Positions 1 to 15,800 are shown, counted from the first letter of the stretch. The stretch: 64,000 nt of DNA from Cheiracanthium punctorium (GCA_038373885.1 JAWZYV010011618.1:62001-126000), one strand, 5' to 3'. A program made the numbers and translations. Notes: a model not told the origin generated them from the sequence alone.

Positions 1-740
1 TGGTAAGAGTTCATCAGCAAAAGTAGCTTTGTCCATTCAGCCAATGAGATTGCTCCATGTCATGTTATGAAGGCTGCCATGTTAGCGCTATAAGCATGAC
101 ACAGCTTTCCCTGATACATCTTGTTGCTTAAGGAAAAAGAAAAACAACTTGAGAAAATTATTGGTAAATGACTGGTCAAGGAAAATTTAAAGTACAGAAA
201 GTTGCTAGGAACCTCTCAAGTGGATTGCAACAAGAGGAACAGTGCGACTTTTTTGGAGCATGAAATAGCTGTTAAGTCTGAAAATACTTAAGAAGACTGT
301 ATTAAGCATTTAATTTAGTAGGGGAAAAAATAATGAAAGGAAGTCAATATTGATAGTAAATAAAGGTTATTGACCTTCAATATTGGCTGTAACTGAAAAA
401 AAAATCTTGGTGTAAAAACTAAAAATTTTTTAAAATTTTGCTAGATGTGGGAAAACACGTTTTGCTTACTACCTCCTCACAGAAGTACACTCTTCTTTCC
501 TAATATGCATTTATTTTATTTATTCCATATTTTAATGCACATTAAAACAGTTAAAATTTACAAAGTGACTTTACTTTTTAACTTACGGTATTACAACGTA
601 ACTGGAAATAGAATTTATATTCTTGTGACCAATTTAATCTTAAATCAGCTTTTCAATCAATATTGTTTTTATTATTCTTTCATTTCCTCTTGTAATATTT
701 TGCTTGTTAATATTTTTTGTTTAATTTTTAATCTTAATAG
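1..740 (+). other. Intron of the FUBP-family gene, no recognisable feature
   Basis: AT-rich sequence upstream of the first visible exon. The frame open from 445 reads only into the exon border and has no KH homology before 741. I see no promoter, exon or clear transposon here. Confidence 0.5.
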
Positions 741-870
741 TCATTGGTCGTGGGGGTGAACAAATAATTAGATTACAGTCAGAAACTGGTTGCAAAATTC
801 AATTGGCTCAAGATAGTGGAGGATCGTCTGAAAGACCGTGTACTCTAACAGGACCCAGAGAAGCTGTTAT
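741..870 (+). CDS. FUBP-family exon a: KH1 domain, C-terminal part
   Basis: The acceptor is AATAG at 736-740 and the donor is GTAAGT at 871. The exon starts in codon position 2 and ends with two bases of a codon. It encodes the GRGG loop and the rest of KH1, including a [12 protein letters not shown] segment that matches FUBP KH1. The N-terminal strand of KH1 must come from an exon upstream of the window. Confidence 0.92.
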
Positions 871-3800
871 GTAAGTGTTTTGTTAATAGACATGCATGCT
901 TTATTTTTTGAATTATTTAACAACAAACTTCATTAACTTTTATGTTTTTTTATTTTTACTAATTTTAACTGAATTTTTAAATTATCTACTACAAAAGAAC
1001 TTCTTAAATGAAATTTTAACTATTCTTTTTGTTTTAACTATTTCTTTTAATAATTCAAACTTAATGATGACTCTTGTTTAAATATTAAATCATTCATTTT
1101 AATTTTCTATTGAGATTTTGTATCTGAACATATTTTTTTATTAAACACGTGTATTTTTTAATTGGCATATGGATATATTGCAGATTGTTGTGCCTTTGTG
1201 TATGCATATTTCATGAAGTATTTGCAAACTAATGATGTATATATGATGTGTGTATGTTTACGGCTTCAGAATTGTGTGAATGGCTGTTGATAGCTATAGA
1301 TTTTTTGTTTTGTAATATTTGAGTGGAACAGAACACCATGAATGACTTTATTTGCAGCCGTTTAAATTTGTAAGCCGTTTGAATATATAATAATTAACGA
1401 TCCTATATATACTTAGCTCCAAGAAAATAGTTTTTACACCTTTTTTTATTTCTCTCTGAAGGACACTTCTCACCATTACTCGATCCCATCTTGTCTGGCC
1501 GTTTATTTCTCTTGCTGGCATGGGGACTCTGTGGAAAGTATGATAACTGCACTCTCATCAACATGGGTCATGTGTCCGTAGTACACACTCAATGCTATAA
1601 TTTACTTCTCATTGATTGGTTCATTTTTAAACTCATAGTGTTAAGCTGCATATAAATATCCGTATATTTTTGTTTTTAAGCTATTGTTCAATTATTGACA
1701 CTTGATACTGATATATTTGGCATATAATTTGCTATAGAATTTATTTCTAGCATTATCATGATTAAGTGTACTTTATTAAAATTGATCTTTTGAGGTTTAG
1801 TGCTTTGTTATGGATATAAGTGCCATTTTTTATAAGTGCATTTTCCTTATAAAGTAATAGTGTTTCATTCATTTTACCTACTGTGAAAAAGAATGCTGTT
1901 TATATTAAGTGCATTTCATTCGTAATTCATTTATTTTCATAGTCCTTTATGTTTGTGATAAAAGTTTCGTTAAAAAACTAATAATTGTCCCTTGTTTTTC
2001 TTTTCTGTATTGTTGCCTTTGCCCATAAAAGTTCCTGTTTTGCCTACCTTTTTACTGGACTTCTATTTATTTTTTAGTTGCATATAAAATATATTCGCTA
2101 ACAGTTGTTTAGCTCAATCTGTCAAAATATCTATTAAAAATTTAAATATAAATAGTATTAAGTTTTCAAGTCGGAATATTTTAAAAATTTATTTAGTAAA
2201 ATATGAGTGAAATAAAATACTTTGTGTATTCAAACAAGCATTAAATGAAAACCATTACGCGACACACAAAATACGAAATATTTATAAGAATTCTTCTAAC
2301 TTTACAAGATATAACATTATGTTAATATGATGAAATAGCTTTTTAAATTAATATTTTCTAACCTTGGGTATGAACAGTGTTTTAATGTTAATAAAATACC
2401 ACTAAAACTTCATATGTTACATGCAGAATACATTAGCAGTTTTACAGATAGATATTCTAAAGTTACTTTGTTTTGTAGTTTAAGGAGGTGGGAAAACAAT
2501 TTAAGAAGTCTAATAGTTAGTACTTAATAAAACATTCATTCTGACGACAAACATTCTGAAAATTATAAGAAATGTTTTAATATATAAGTTATTTAATAAA
2601 AAAATAAATAAAATAATGCTTTAAGGTTCTAATAAAGCTAAATAGTACCTATTTAGTATGTTAAATGTTTAAAAATATTTTCCCCCAAGTGCTTACTGTA
2701 GAATTGCAGTTATAACTATTTTGTGCTTTTGTTCAAAAGATCTATATAATTCTTCAGTGATTTTTTTAATGCATTTATAATGAAATTTCCTTTTGCAAAT
2801 ACATTTCTAAAATTGTTAGCATATGTTAAGATCTATTTTATTAAATATTGAATCTATATTTTAGCATAAATTGTTTTTAAAATATTTTCAATTATTCATT
2901 GTTAAAGACTTACTTTGTTAAATAACTCTTGAATCCATTCTTGATATAACTGTCATAACTGTGTAAATATCAGTAGTCAGCTGTAATTTAGATTCAGTTT
3001 TGAATAGCATGATCGCTTTTTTCTTTGATGCAGTGCCTGATGATATAAGCATCAAACCTTTTCGAAACTGTTTATGAAATCTCATTTGGCAGGGATATAA
3101 TATGTATTAACAGGGTGATAATAAGAGATGAAGCATGGTGTGGCTTTTGGAGGAAAGCTTGTCAGGTAAGGCCACACTAAAACCACATTGTTTGAAATAT
3201 ATCCAGTTAGATGTAAAATTGTTTTTAATTTTTCACTTGAGTATTAATAACAGTATATAAAATTTCATTGAATATTAAGATTTTATTAATTTGTGTTTTT
3301 GCTGACCAATTTATAGAACAAAAGCTGTAGCTTATGGGTTGACTTCCACGAACAACCGGCTGTTAAATTTAGTATTGGATTTCAATTTGAAAAAATTAAC
3401 ATTGCTTTATATATTGACTGTAGTTTATATTTAAACAGGCATGCTGATTGTTATAGCTTAAATAGTTTGCTAATAAATTCAAAGATCCATCGTTACATTT
3501 AAAAAGAGGTAATATAAGGTTTCAAGAGTTAGAGGGGAAACTTATAATACCATGGAATTTCTGGAAATAAGAAATATAATAAATTTTTGCCATTAAAAAA
3601 CTTGAAATTTATCGAAATAACTATTAGTTACCCTTTTAAAATTAGGAATATTCCTCACCTCCTTGTTATTTAAAAGCTTTTTATTGTTTTTGTAAATGAG
3701 TTGCAGATTAATAAGATCAGTAAAAGAAATTAAGTCTTGTGCTGCAGAAGATTTTCTTGTGGACTGTCTGGAAACTGTATGTGTATTCAAATTACTCATC

Positions 3801-6800
3801 ACCTTGTAGCTTGAAGCCACATACTACATTGGATCAGACTTCGTGCAATTACAAGGCCATCTGTTATTGATTACGATTACTATTTCCAGAAATATTATGA
3901 CTAGTGAATGTTAATTTAGTAAAATAACGATAATCTTGATGCTAAAGAAATTAAATATTAAAGGAATTCAATAGTAATGCAATTTTATCATAGCATTTTT
4001 CTAAAGTATTGTTTTAACGTCACTGTAATCGGCATAAAGTCTGCATTGGATTATCATAATATACCCTATACTAAGGTAAACTTGCTGCTTGAGTTATTGA
4101 TTCTATAAAACATTGAGTTAGTTTTGCTTTTCAAATACGCTAGCCTGCTTTATGTTAAATTTTACAAAATTATTAAGTATAAACCGATAAATGACTGCAT
4201 AAATGAGATTAAAAACCTTGTACTCTGAAAAATCTGCTTGTATTCAAGAGGAACATAATTGAGGAATAACTGTTTAATTCACATATGGGCAACTGCCGGA
4301 CCTCCACTACTTCTGATCCGGTCTGCAAATCCCATATAAAACCCAATTATCGGCCCGCAACTTCCTAAAGTTTGGTCCCCAACTTTGCTAACATCTTCAA
4401 GTTTAGCCCGTTCCTTTTCAAATTATGTCATAGCTAATTTTTTATTCCAATATTCATAGAAAAGAAGAAATTAAAAAAAGTAATACGTATTTAGTAGTTT
4501 TAATTAAAAGAAAGATTTTTGTTAGGTTTTCTTTTTTGCTTGTGTGTGTTGTATCCCGTTTCTGCTCACAAAAATCTCTATTAGAAATGTTTCTGAATTC
4601 ACAATGTATAAGTAAAACTAAGTAACTGAAGTTGTTACTCTGTTTAATTTATGGTACTTCTAAGTATGACTGTCATTCCTGTAATGACATTTGATGCTGA
4701 AAATATTTTTGTAACTTAATTTAAAAAAAATGATACACTGTTTACTTTAGGGAAGAACTTTAAAAAGTTATATTAGCCACACTATTAGTACAGGGATTGT
4801 GACATTTGCATGTTTTTGTATCATAACATGCATCATCACTATAATTTAGTAAATTTTATCCTTCAATTTTTCTCTTTTTAGTATGTTGCTTTAATGAAGA
4901 TAAAAATTAATTGGGTTAAAAGTGTTGTGTTTATATGGTCTAAATTATCCTGCTTTTTTTAAAATTATAAAATCATTCATAGGTGTATTTTTTGGGCAAT
5001 GACTTAAAAAAATATTTTATCGACATAAATTATTAGTTTTAATTAGGAGGGTCAATTTAGTCTCAAATTTTCCTAAAATTGAAAGTAGCAATCAAAGCTG
5101 TAAACTTCTGTAAAGACACTTTTATTGTAAAACCAGGAATAAAAATGTTTTTATTTCATAATCTTGTTATGTGGTTAAAATTGCCATGAGGTGTTGTAGT
5201 TAATTAACTAGTCAGTGTGATCCAGTTCCTTTTATTTGTTGAACATAAACATGTGTCAATTTTTGAAAGTAATTTTTTAACCCTTTGACTGTACAGTAAA
5301 AGAAGTACACTTTAAGACACTTATGACATGTATTATGCAAAACTTGATTCCAAGACTAAGTATTGTAGAAAATGCCTTTACTTATAGTTTTTCTTATAGT
5401 TTAACAATCTTAAGCACATTTTTTTTCTTTCTCGATGCTTAAGTGCATACCAGCAGAAATTGTAGAATATGAAAATGTTGTTTCTTTTGTGTCGCTTGTT
5501 AAAATTGCATGATATACAGGGTGAGGGTTTTAATATTTGAGCATGTTAAAATCTTATTTTTGCCTTAACTTAAATTTTCAGGCAGTTTTTAGTGAAAGAT
5601 TTACTTATCATATAATATTTTTATTTAAAGGGCGTAAAAACATTTTTATTATGTTATTTTAACTTGAGCTTGGTTGTTGATATTCTATGAATTCACCACT
5701 CCCCTCACGCTGTAACTGTATTATAACTTAACAGGATTCCTACAGATCAGGATAAATTTAGGAAATGGTGTAAAAATGGCTGCAAATCATTGGATTTATT
5801 TCCACCTTGGCAATGTGACTTATTGCTAAAGAGCATAAACGCAGCCAGCCGTGGAATCATTGTTTCCTTGAAAGCAGAATTTTGTCAAGTGGACATTCAC
5901 TGCAACCCTTTTCAGAATGGGGGGGGGGGATAAATGCATGTAGTACTTGCCAGTCTTTCTATTTTTTGCCTCTGCTCACCAATGTCCAATTAAATTGCAT
6001 TTTAATTTACAGGGATTAGATTCTTTACTTTTTCATTGTTTTTCAAATTTTGCACCTTCTTTCGGACTTTTTTTTTCTTTGTAAATCTCATCCCTGTTTT
6101 TAATTTAAAATTGGGAATGAATATTTGAGAAATTATGTGCGATTTTGTATTTTTTTAACCTGTTGGGTATGCATGTTATTTCAAGGCCAATTCATATGTG
6201 GGAGAATATATATATATAGTTATGGTAATGTAACAAAGATACTTTAAAAATTCGATTTTAAAAAAAAGTTTTGTATCCCCCTAATTAGTAAAAGTGTTAT
6301 TGGAGTAAATGTAAAATTGTTATTTAAAGGTGGAGGAAATTAAAATAAAAAATCCTGGTATAATTTAGAAAAATAAATTTTAAATAACTTACGCTTGAAG
6401 GAATTCAGTGTTATCTTGAATTTTACATTAACTTTACCTGGCATGTGGAGCATTTAATTTTTTTCTTTCTATGGTGCTTCAATTATATATTTAAAAATAA
6501 CCTCCAATTTGAAAATGGGGATTTAGGAAAAAAACCTGTTAAAGGATGCAAGCCTAAAATGTGGAAAATTTTGTTAAAGAAGCACATTTGTGTAGGAGCA
6601 ATTTCAAAATCTTGTTTGAGTTGACGTTTGTTATATTGCTGCTTATAAAGGTTGGGAGGGGGTTTGCTTCTGACATGTGCTAATGGTTAGCTTAGTTTTG
6701 CTTGTTTTGTTTGAATTGAAAATTTCCCTGATTGATTAACATTTTTTTTTAATATGTTTGTTTGCTTAGTTATTACTTTAGCATGATTGATCAGGAAACA

Positions 6801-9800
6801 TGAATGAACTTATTGATTTTCTGTCGACTCTGTAGTGATGCTCTATTTCCTTATTAATTGCTTTTACCACAAGCAGCATTGATTCAGGAAATCAGTCTTT
6901 AATAGTCTGGTTGTAGAACTAATTAATATAAAATCTTGTTTTTTTTAGTAGGATGACTATTTTCGAGCTTGCTATTTATGTATTTATAAATCAAATTTTT
7001 TTGTTAATCTCATTCATGCCTTATTGCATAGGTGTGAGTCGATATACAAACACACTAAAAAATAAGTTTTGCATGATATAAATGCCTTTAAAAAATGAAT
7101 TACTGAAACTTGAATAATTTAATCATCCAACTTCTTAGTAAAACTTTTTATAATGTATAGTACTTATTGTATTAGTTTGAGAAATTAGTAGCTCTTTATA
7201 AATGAGTTATTATTTATTTGATTACAAAATCTGTATTTTTATGTCACTGTTGTTGTTAGAAAAGTAACATACTTTTTTTCATCCAAGTGTCCTGTGTATT
7301 TATTGGATCAAATCAAGTAGGTCGAATTTTTTTAATGGCTGAAGATCACACTGAATTAGTTTAACTATAACCTTTATTATTAGTTCAAATAATGTTTTAG
7401 CCATTTGTTCGTGGTAGTCCACTCTGGCTAACTTTATGACCAATCTATTTCAAGATTTTGATGTCTATATTAGCTAATGACTAAACTTTTTCTTTGTTAT
7501 TTCATTTTGTTTAAATTTTAAATTTCTTAAGCAAGTGACATCTTATCATTTGTTTTGTTTGTGCATTTATTCTTTGTGCTATTATGTATTTTGCTAAACT
7601 CCTAATGTTTTCATTTATAATTATGAATGCGGAGGCATTTTTTTCTGATACTTGGTTATCGAAAATAATTTTTAGTGTCCTAAAAATTTCCGTTTTACAA
7701 AGTGTATTGATATTCATATATTGTATGGGATTAGATATTAAAGTGTTTGAATGCTTAGTTTAAGCTATATTTTAAATCTTATTAAAAGTGAAGCTAACAA
7801 CTATAATTTAAGTTGTAAATGTTATCTGTGGTAAACAATATTTGAAGAGGGGGGGAAAAATAAAATATACGTATCTTAAATGATCTTGAGGCATTTATTA
7901 AATACATGTAATTTAAAATATTTTGGTACATTATAAATTAAAAACTGCTGCATGATTATTAAGTCTTTAGCGGTGCAATTATTTCAAAATGTTTCATTTT
8001 CTTGACTACAGTTAAATATTTAGTTTAGTAATTAAAAAACTAAATATTTGCATGCTAGTTTATTTTAGAAACATCGAATTTTACTGCCTGTGTTGCTGTT
8101 TTCTTATAACCTTTAAATCATACATTTTGCTTTGATACGGACAAATTAAAAATAAATTTACCTTTCTCATTTTCTGATAAAATGGCTCCCTTTTTGTGTG
8201 ATCTTTTGAGTGGTGATAAATAATATGAAGTCTGGCCTGTGCTTTTTTTTTTTTTTTTTTGTAGATGTAAATATAGAATTGCACATCAATATTGTTTGAT
8301 GTTCCAGTTTTAATTTGCTCTAGATTTTCCTTTTACCCCAAATAGAAATGATGGCACTTTTTGTTCTGATCCATTTCATTTTCTGTAATATTTCCCCCTT
8401 TTTGTGAAACTCTTAAAAGTGTATAGTGGTTTGTGAGTGTCTGGAAAATTTCAGTATTTTCTCTTTTCTAATACCGTATAATGTGAAATTGTTTTTCATT
8501 TTGGGAAGTTTTTAATGTCTGGCTTTCATAAGTACATTAATTTCCACAATTCTTCTGTTGAGATAACTTTAAATTGAATCATTTTGATTTGATACTGAAG
8601 GCGATTATTGAGCTACTAGGTAAGTAGTTACAAATATTGAATAAACTAAAAATTTAGAGCACACAGGCAGTCAACTGCCTAGTTATCATTTCTGCAGGGG
8701 GAACATATTATAAGACTATTTAGGGTTAGTTTTGAATTATCATTAGGAAAACCAACACTTAACTTTAAGCTTTTACAGCACTAACATTTTCTTTTCTTTA
8801 GAAGTTTGAAAAGGAATTCTAGTGGCATTTAATTTTTGAATGCAGAAATGAAAACTAGGCTCAATGGAAGCTACATTGTAAAATTTTAATTTTAATTTGA
8901 TCTTTGCATTCTGTTCAGGGCTGTTAAAGAAATGATCAATGAAATCATTCGCAAGGCAAATAGTCCATTCCCTCCCGAGCCTGGTCATGTACCTGATGGT
9001 CAATATGTTACCGAAATGATGATTCCAGGTCCAAAAGTTGGCCTTCTCATTGGAAAAGGTGGAGAAAACATTAGGAATCTTCAAGTAAGTTTTTATTTTT
9101 ATGCATTATATGGGAAAAGCTTTCACTATAATGTAATTTAAAATGCTTCAAGTAAAAATCCTTTCTCAAGTAGTTTTAATAAATGACTAGATCTGCTTAT
9201 AGTTCGCTGGTTAAAAAAAAAATTGTTGTTTCAAAACTAAAAATTATAAGTCTACAAATAATTTTATAATAGATGTATTTGACATTGTTACATGCCTTTC
9301 TATATTGATTACCTGCCAACTTTTAGATTATCTGTAAAATACATAGACATACTTGCCAACTTTTACGGATCTTCCGTAAAATTTACGGATTCTCCTAGTT
9401 TTTTACGCGTTTACTGAAGAGGGCTATTTTTTTACGCATTTCAAGCAGTCTGACGTCACGCTTAGAGATCGGCGAGAAAATCTTTCCTCTGCACTTAAGC
9501 CGCTATGTCAGTTTTTCCCCTGTACTCTTTTCCCCCCCGAGACGGACGGGAGACCGTTTTTTTTCTCACTAGAAGAGAGAGAAGGGGAGGGTGGTGGCTG
9601 CAAATGTAATCTTTTTTTTTTTTTTTTTTCCTCTTAAGGAGGGAAAAAAAGGCTATCCTCTTTCTGCCTGGTGACGTCATGCCCGATATCCCTCCTTTTC
9701 TCCCTGCCAAAAGGAAGAGCGAGCATATGTCGGTGGTGGTATTCTCAGTCTATAGTCTGCGCAAACCAGAGAACGAAAGTAAACAAACGGGTTATCAAAG

Positions 9801-12800
9801 AACTACATTTTTTGGCACCAATCTCTAGTTTGGAGTTAAGAAAGGTTAAATTCGCCTAACAGCGTAAATGGAAGAAAGCAGAAATTTGGCGCTTTGGCAA
9901 AATGTCAGGTGTTTACTCTTCGCCAGTTTTCCATGTGCAATTGTTTTATTTCGTTCTCTCTTTTCGGTCGTAGTGAGGAGTAAACTTGTTTCGTTAGCTT
10001 TTTTTTCTGTGCACGTGTTCGCTGATAGATAATGTCTAAGGAAACCATCTAAAAGTTATTTTCAAACTTATAAAGTTTCGTACACAAATGAATTTCCCTG
10101 TATTAAAAAGTCGTCAAAAGGGATAAAATTTGCTTTTTGTGAGGTATGTCGACGTGACTTTAATATATCCCATGGTGGTCGCAACGATATAACGCGGCAT
10201 GTTAATGGGGCAATGCACCAGAATAATGTAACTTGTTCAGAAAACAGCAAAAGCATATCCTCGGTCACAACAGCTGTATTAAACTCTGATGCTTCCTCTT
10301 AGTTCTCCTCACAAATACTTAGCTTTGATTCCCTTCTCTGTACTAGCAGAATAACTTTCTACTACCGATTCCTCCCTCTTCTCCCTTTTCAATTATAAAT
10401 TTTAACTTTTTTTGGACACAATAAACTTAATTTTTTTCATTCATTTTTGATATCATACTATAGATATAATTTTAAGTTATCCAACAACTGCCTGTTTGCT
10501 TAAATTTAATTGTACTAAATTAAGTATTTTAGCTCTGTAATAATTTAGTTAAAATGCATAGTTTAATTATGTACACAAAGTATATGTATTAACCTGTATA
10601 TAAAAGAAAGGACATAGCTATTAAAGAGTTGGAAGTGTTAAAATGAAGAGAAGAGGTAAGATGTAATTTTGTCCAAAAAAAGAAAAAAAAAAGAAAAAAA
10701 AACATTACTTTTTAAAACACTTAAGTATTTCTATTGTATGTTTTCAGTGTGTATGTATGATATATGTATGTATGTATGTGTATTATAAAGGGATATATTT
10801 ATGCCCACGCGTTATCTAGTATAAAAATTTGAAAAATGTCGTTCGCACATAATTTTACTGATGGGCATTTCTGAAAGTTGGCAAGTATGCATAGATTTTG
10901 GAGTTAATTTACAGATGTGATTACAGATACACAGGTGTACAGATGACTAGTGATTGTACGAATTGTTCGGCAATTTTCGAAGTTTTCAATTTCATCTTTT
11001 TCATCCATCTAGAGAAATATATTTTCGCTTCAGCACTCATTTATTAAATGTCGAATGACTTGAGAATAAAAATTTATTCCTATTTTGAATTTAAATTAAA
11101 TTTTTTAATATCTTTCCATTGCTCTTGAGGGTAAATGTTTTTCCTTTAGTATTCTTTCATTTAAAGCTCCAGTACCATAAGAATAAAAACTGGTTCATAT
11201 TTTTGAATTTAATTTTTTTTGACATCCCCTTCCCTGAAAACAGAAAAGAAAAAAACTACTCAGTAGAGCAGGTTCACTTATGAATGAAAATGATTTTTAA
11301 AAATTAATGAGTTTTGACAACAAACAAATTTGGTTTAACAAGTACTACTAACAAAAGCTTTAATTAGTCTTTATTTGGTATTTAATTACAAATGTGAAAA
11401 CGATATTTTATTTACAATTAAAATGAAATTTTAAAAAATGTAGTATTTGGCCTAAACTATGAGCCAATATTTGGTATTCAGCATGAGCTATTGGTCGAAT
11501 CATTATTCTTTACATCTCTATTATTTAATTATCTTTGTCTTAATAGGGATTTAATCTTTCATCAATTTATTTAATGAACAGAATTTGTTAAATTTCACTT
11601 CATAATAGTGTGTTTGAGTCACTGTACTACTAACTACTATTTTTATTCTTAAAAACAACAGCTGAATAAGGTATTTTCTTTGTTCTAGTCCTTAATATTT
11701 TTTTTTCTTGACAGGAAAAAGGTGGTGTTAAAATGATTTTGATACAAGATGGTCCACAACAAACTGCACATGAAAAACCCCTTAGGATATCGGGTGATCC
11801 CCAAAAAGTTGAGGTAAGTTGTATGTACTGGTTATTTTAAATTGCCAATTCACTTGGCCTTAAGTGCAGTTAAATTTTTCTAATTTAATTGCATCACTAA
11901 AAAGCTTGTTGAATAAATAAAAGCTGGTAACCAATCATGCTTGTAATAACTCTTTTGCGTTTCCTTTCTAGTTTGCAAAACAGATGGTAATAGATCTGCT
12001 GGCACAGAAAGACATGGAGGTAATTTTTAAAAATTTTATCACATTTGCATTAATTGTAAATTAAAATTTTTAATGCTTCATTGACATACTTCTCCCTTCC
12101 TATATTATAGAGAGGGTATGCTAATGGAGGTGGACCATCTAGTCAAGAAGAGGTACATTTGTTTCTTATCAAGTTATTAATTTTCATCATTCTTAAAATT
12201 CACTCTTGCAAATTTGTATTTTAACTTCTTTGTTTGGTTAATATCAGCTGACGAAAAAAATTTCATCTGGCCTGAGTGTGCAATCTTAAGTAATCTTCTG
12301 AGATACAAAATATAGAGGGGAAAATGCAACTTTACTACTTAATATCTTGCTTTGAGTCTTTCTGTTACAGTAAAACCTCAGTGCAACAATAGTTAAGGGA
12401 CTCAATAAAATGATGTATCATTATATCGAGGGGCAATTACACTGTATTGGAATTCCAAGGGACATAAAATTTCAGCGTTATACAGGGGTTATTTGCTGTA
12501 TTGAATATTGCTGTAGTGACAGGTTTCCCATACGCCTTAAAAAGGCCATATTAAAAAAAATAAGGCATCCTTTAAAAAAAGCCTTTAAATGTTGTTAAAG
12601 CCTTTAATTATCTTTACATATGAGCTAGGAGAGGAGGCAATCGTATAGGAAGCTGGCCACATTGTCTGCATACTGCTTTCTTTGGAGACTGCTTTCTTGC
12701 GAGGAAATAGGCCAGGGGAAGATTTTTTTTCTGCACTGCGCATCGTCCTTCTATGAATCCTTTACCTTTTACGATAGTTGGGGAGGGAGGGAAAATATTA

Positions 12801-15800
12801 TCAGACAAGAAAAAGGTAAGGGAAAAAAGAGTGATATGAGATAAATACATATCATAATTATAACATTAAAACACAATGTTTTAAACTCAAATACACTTTT
12901 AACTACTTAAAGGTTGTATTGTCCTAAAGAAAACGGTCATAAAAGCTTCGATATTTCCTTCAAGAAAATTGTATAGAAATAACTTAATTTGCATTCATTT
13001 GAAGGTTGTAGTCATTTTAATATAGTAAAATTTGCCGTCAGGACTTGGCTGTTGGGCCATTTGCCTGCGAGCCACCCAGTAACATTGGCAAATGTCAGAG
13101 GGCAAGTGCTGGAGTGATGGACAGGAGAGCAATGCTCACCGTTCATCTGGGAAAAAAGGCTGAGAGGGCAAATATCAGAAGGTGCCAGGGCAAAGCGGTG
13201 AAGGTGGGCCTGGAGGTAGTCGTTGCCTGGTGTCAAAATGGAATTGGGCAGCAGCCTTGGACCTTTCCAGGTGGCCAGGTATAGGGCAAGTGGTCAGGGA
13301 ATCCCAGTGTTCACCGCAGCTTAAGTTGGAGAGGATGGATTTGGTGGTGGAGGAGATAACAGTGGTATTTCATTTTGAGCAACAGAGGGGATTTTTTGTG
13401 CAGCTCAGAGTAACTTGGTGTAATTGGCTGTTCCTAGGGTGCACCATGCTTAGCCAAGCCATCAGCTCTTTAATTGCCTGGGATGTGGCTTGGCATCCAT
13501 TGAAGAACAACATTCCAGCCATGTTCGATGAGTTCCGCCAATCTGCATGGTTCGGACGGTGCTTAAAATACCTTAAAAAGTACTTACTTTTTTCCCCCAT
13601 TTTTAAGGCCTTTAAAAAGTACTTAATTTTTTACCTATATCCTTAAAGTTTCTCAGTATAGTCGCAAGGTGCTTAAAAAGTGCTTAATTTCTAGTGGTAA
13701 TCGACCATAAAAAATCGTCTGGCATCGAAACTTTTCGTTCCCCTTTTCCAGCCTCAAGCTGCGTTCATATTGATCGTACTGTAATGCGATGACGTCATAC
13801 GTTGGAGCCCCTTTTCAATAGCCAAGGTCCCCCTTAGGAGCCAGTCCGGACCTGATTGTTCTTAAAATACTGAATCTCAACCAAAACTAGTCTGTTGCGC
13901 CCGGTGCGAGTTTAACCATTCTACACCCCCCCCCCCCCCCCCCCCACAAAAAAAAAAAAAAGGTTCATCTAAAAGTTTATAAGTTATTTCTGCTTTTTTG
14001 CCGTGCGGCTTTGCGCCCTGTGAAGGAGTACTGTACCGAATAAACAATGCCTTAAGTTATTATTAAAGTAAAAACTCGACTACACTACAAGTAATTGGAA
14101 AGCTCAGGAAATGCTGAGTGGTTTTAAAATAAACCCCAATGTCAGAATCCCCAATATCAAAATTAATAAATGAATAGAAATATCAACAACACACAACATT
14201 CAAAGCTTAAAACAAACAATTCGCTTAAGCACACTCATTACGTCATCAACAGCTGGCCGTCCGCTGAGGGAAAAAAAAAAAAAAAAATGTTTACTTTTGA
14301 CTGGAGGCTGCTCATCGGATTGCTGTTTCACTTTATCAGCATGTGCTATACTGTCCGAACTTTTTGCGAATGCAAGAAGTTTTTACAAGTTATTTATTTC
14401 TATAAATTTGCCTTTGTGAATATAAAAACTGATGTTTTATATAAAATCGGACACTGATTATTTGAAAATGGAAATTGTAAGCTTTGTAAAATAGCAGTAA
14501 ATACTTTAAAACATATGGGGAAAAAAGATATTTTTACCGCTTCTCCCCCCCGAAATACATCCCAGTGCGATGTTTCTTTTTTTTTTTTCGGAGGGAGGGG
14601 ATCGCGAGTGCGTCATTTCTGATAATTTTCTAGTTAATTAAGCTCATTTTCGTGGGTGCGATGGGTGCAGCGTTTCTGCCATAAATTACAGTATATGGAC
14701 ATACATGTTACTTGAGAGAAAAAAAGGAATTATTTTGTCTGTATTAATTGCTTGTACATACATGTGCAAGAAATTGTGGGCTTTTCAATTTTGGAAAATT
14801 GGCACATTTGCACTTAAAGCAACAACCTGCCAACTTTACAATAAGAAAATCTAAAGTTTGGTAATAACGAAAGTAATAAGGGGCTGTCCATAAATGATGT
14901 CACGCTTTTTAAAAAATATATGTTGCCTCCTGCTCGCACTTCACCATACCACCCTTGGCACATGTCATGTTGTATTACATATACATATACTTACAGTTTA
15001 AAAACAAAGCACTATGCTAGAAATCAAATTTAATTTTCTGATTTTAAATGTTTTATTTAATGTAAATGTATAATGTCACACACCTTTCCCCCCTCCTCCC
15101 TTGTCACAATTTCACAGCCCTCCTTTCATCCAAGCGTGACATCATTTGTGGATAGACTCTACATAAGAAAATTTTGGGGGTCCATAAAAAGTGCTTATTT
15201 TTTTTGCTCTGAAAAGAGTCTGAACCATGGTCTGGCTCTGTACATAAGAATTGAAATGCGCTAATCGTACTGGAGAGCGAGAAAATGGGCTCCAGCTCAG
15301 AAATATTGTGGGAGCTAGAAGGAAAGGGTGAATACTTTAAAAGGCATTAAATGAAGTATTATTAAGGAGATGTGCAAGCTAATTACATTGGAAGGTATTT
15401 TCGATTATTGGCAGTGATATTTTTAAAAATAGCCTTAAAAAGGACTTATTTTTTATATCAAGAAATGAGTGGGAACATTGAGTGGGGTTTTACTGCATAA
15501 CTTTTATTCTTCCATTCCATAAATTGTGTAGGTTTATCTTTGTACGAGTGCAAATTGAGCTTATCAATAATAATTTTTTTCAAAATTAAAATTTTATCAA
15601 TATTCAAATTTTAGTAGTGTATCCAGTTAGGAAAAACATGGTTTGTTTCTTTGGCGCCATCAAAAACGGCATTTTTGGCACCAAAAATCAGTTTGCAAGT
15701 GATAATCTAGAAAATAAATCTGTAGCATTTGTGTTGTTATTTAATAAGTATATTTTATTTCCTGAATGTAACTTTTTTTTAGTTAGTTGGGCAATAATGC

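Larger units (their letters stand above)
9085..11714 (+). other. Intron b-c of the FUBP-family gene
   Basis: Contains the hAT-like element 9348-10889. The remainder (10896-11714) is AT-rich; 11110-11330 resembles sequences near 26020-26330 and 62300-62530 and is probably an old dispersed repeat. Confidence 0.6.

Noticed and set aside
13012..13646. Overlapping open frames on both strands in a GC-richer block
   Set aside because: No recognisable domain, no splice or start context, and several stops in each continuous reading. Probably part of a repeat I cannot name.
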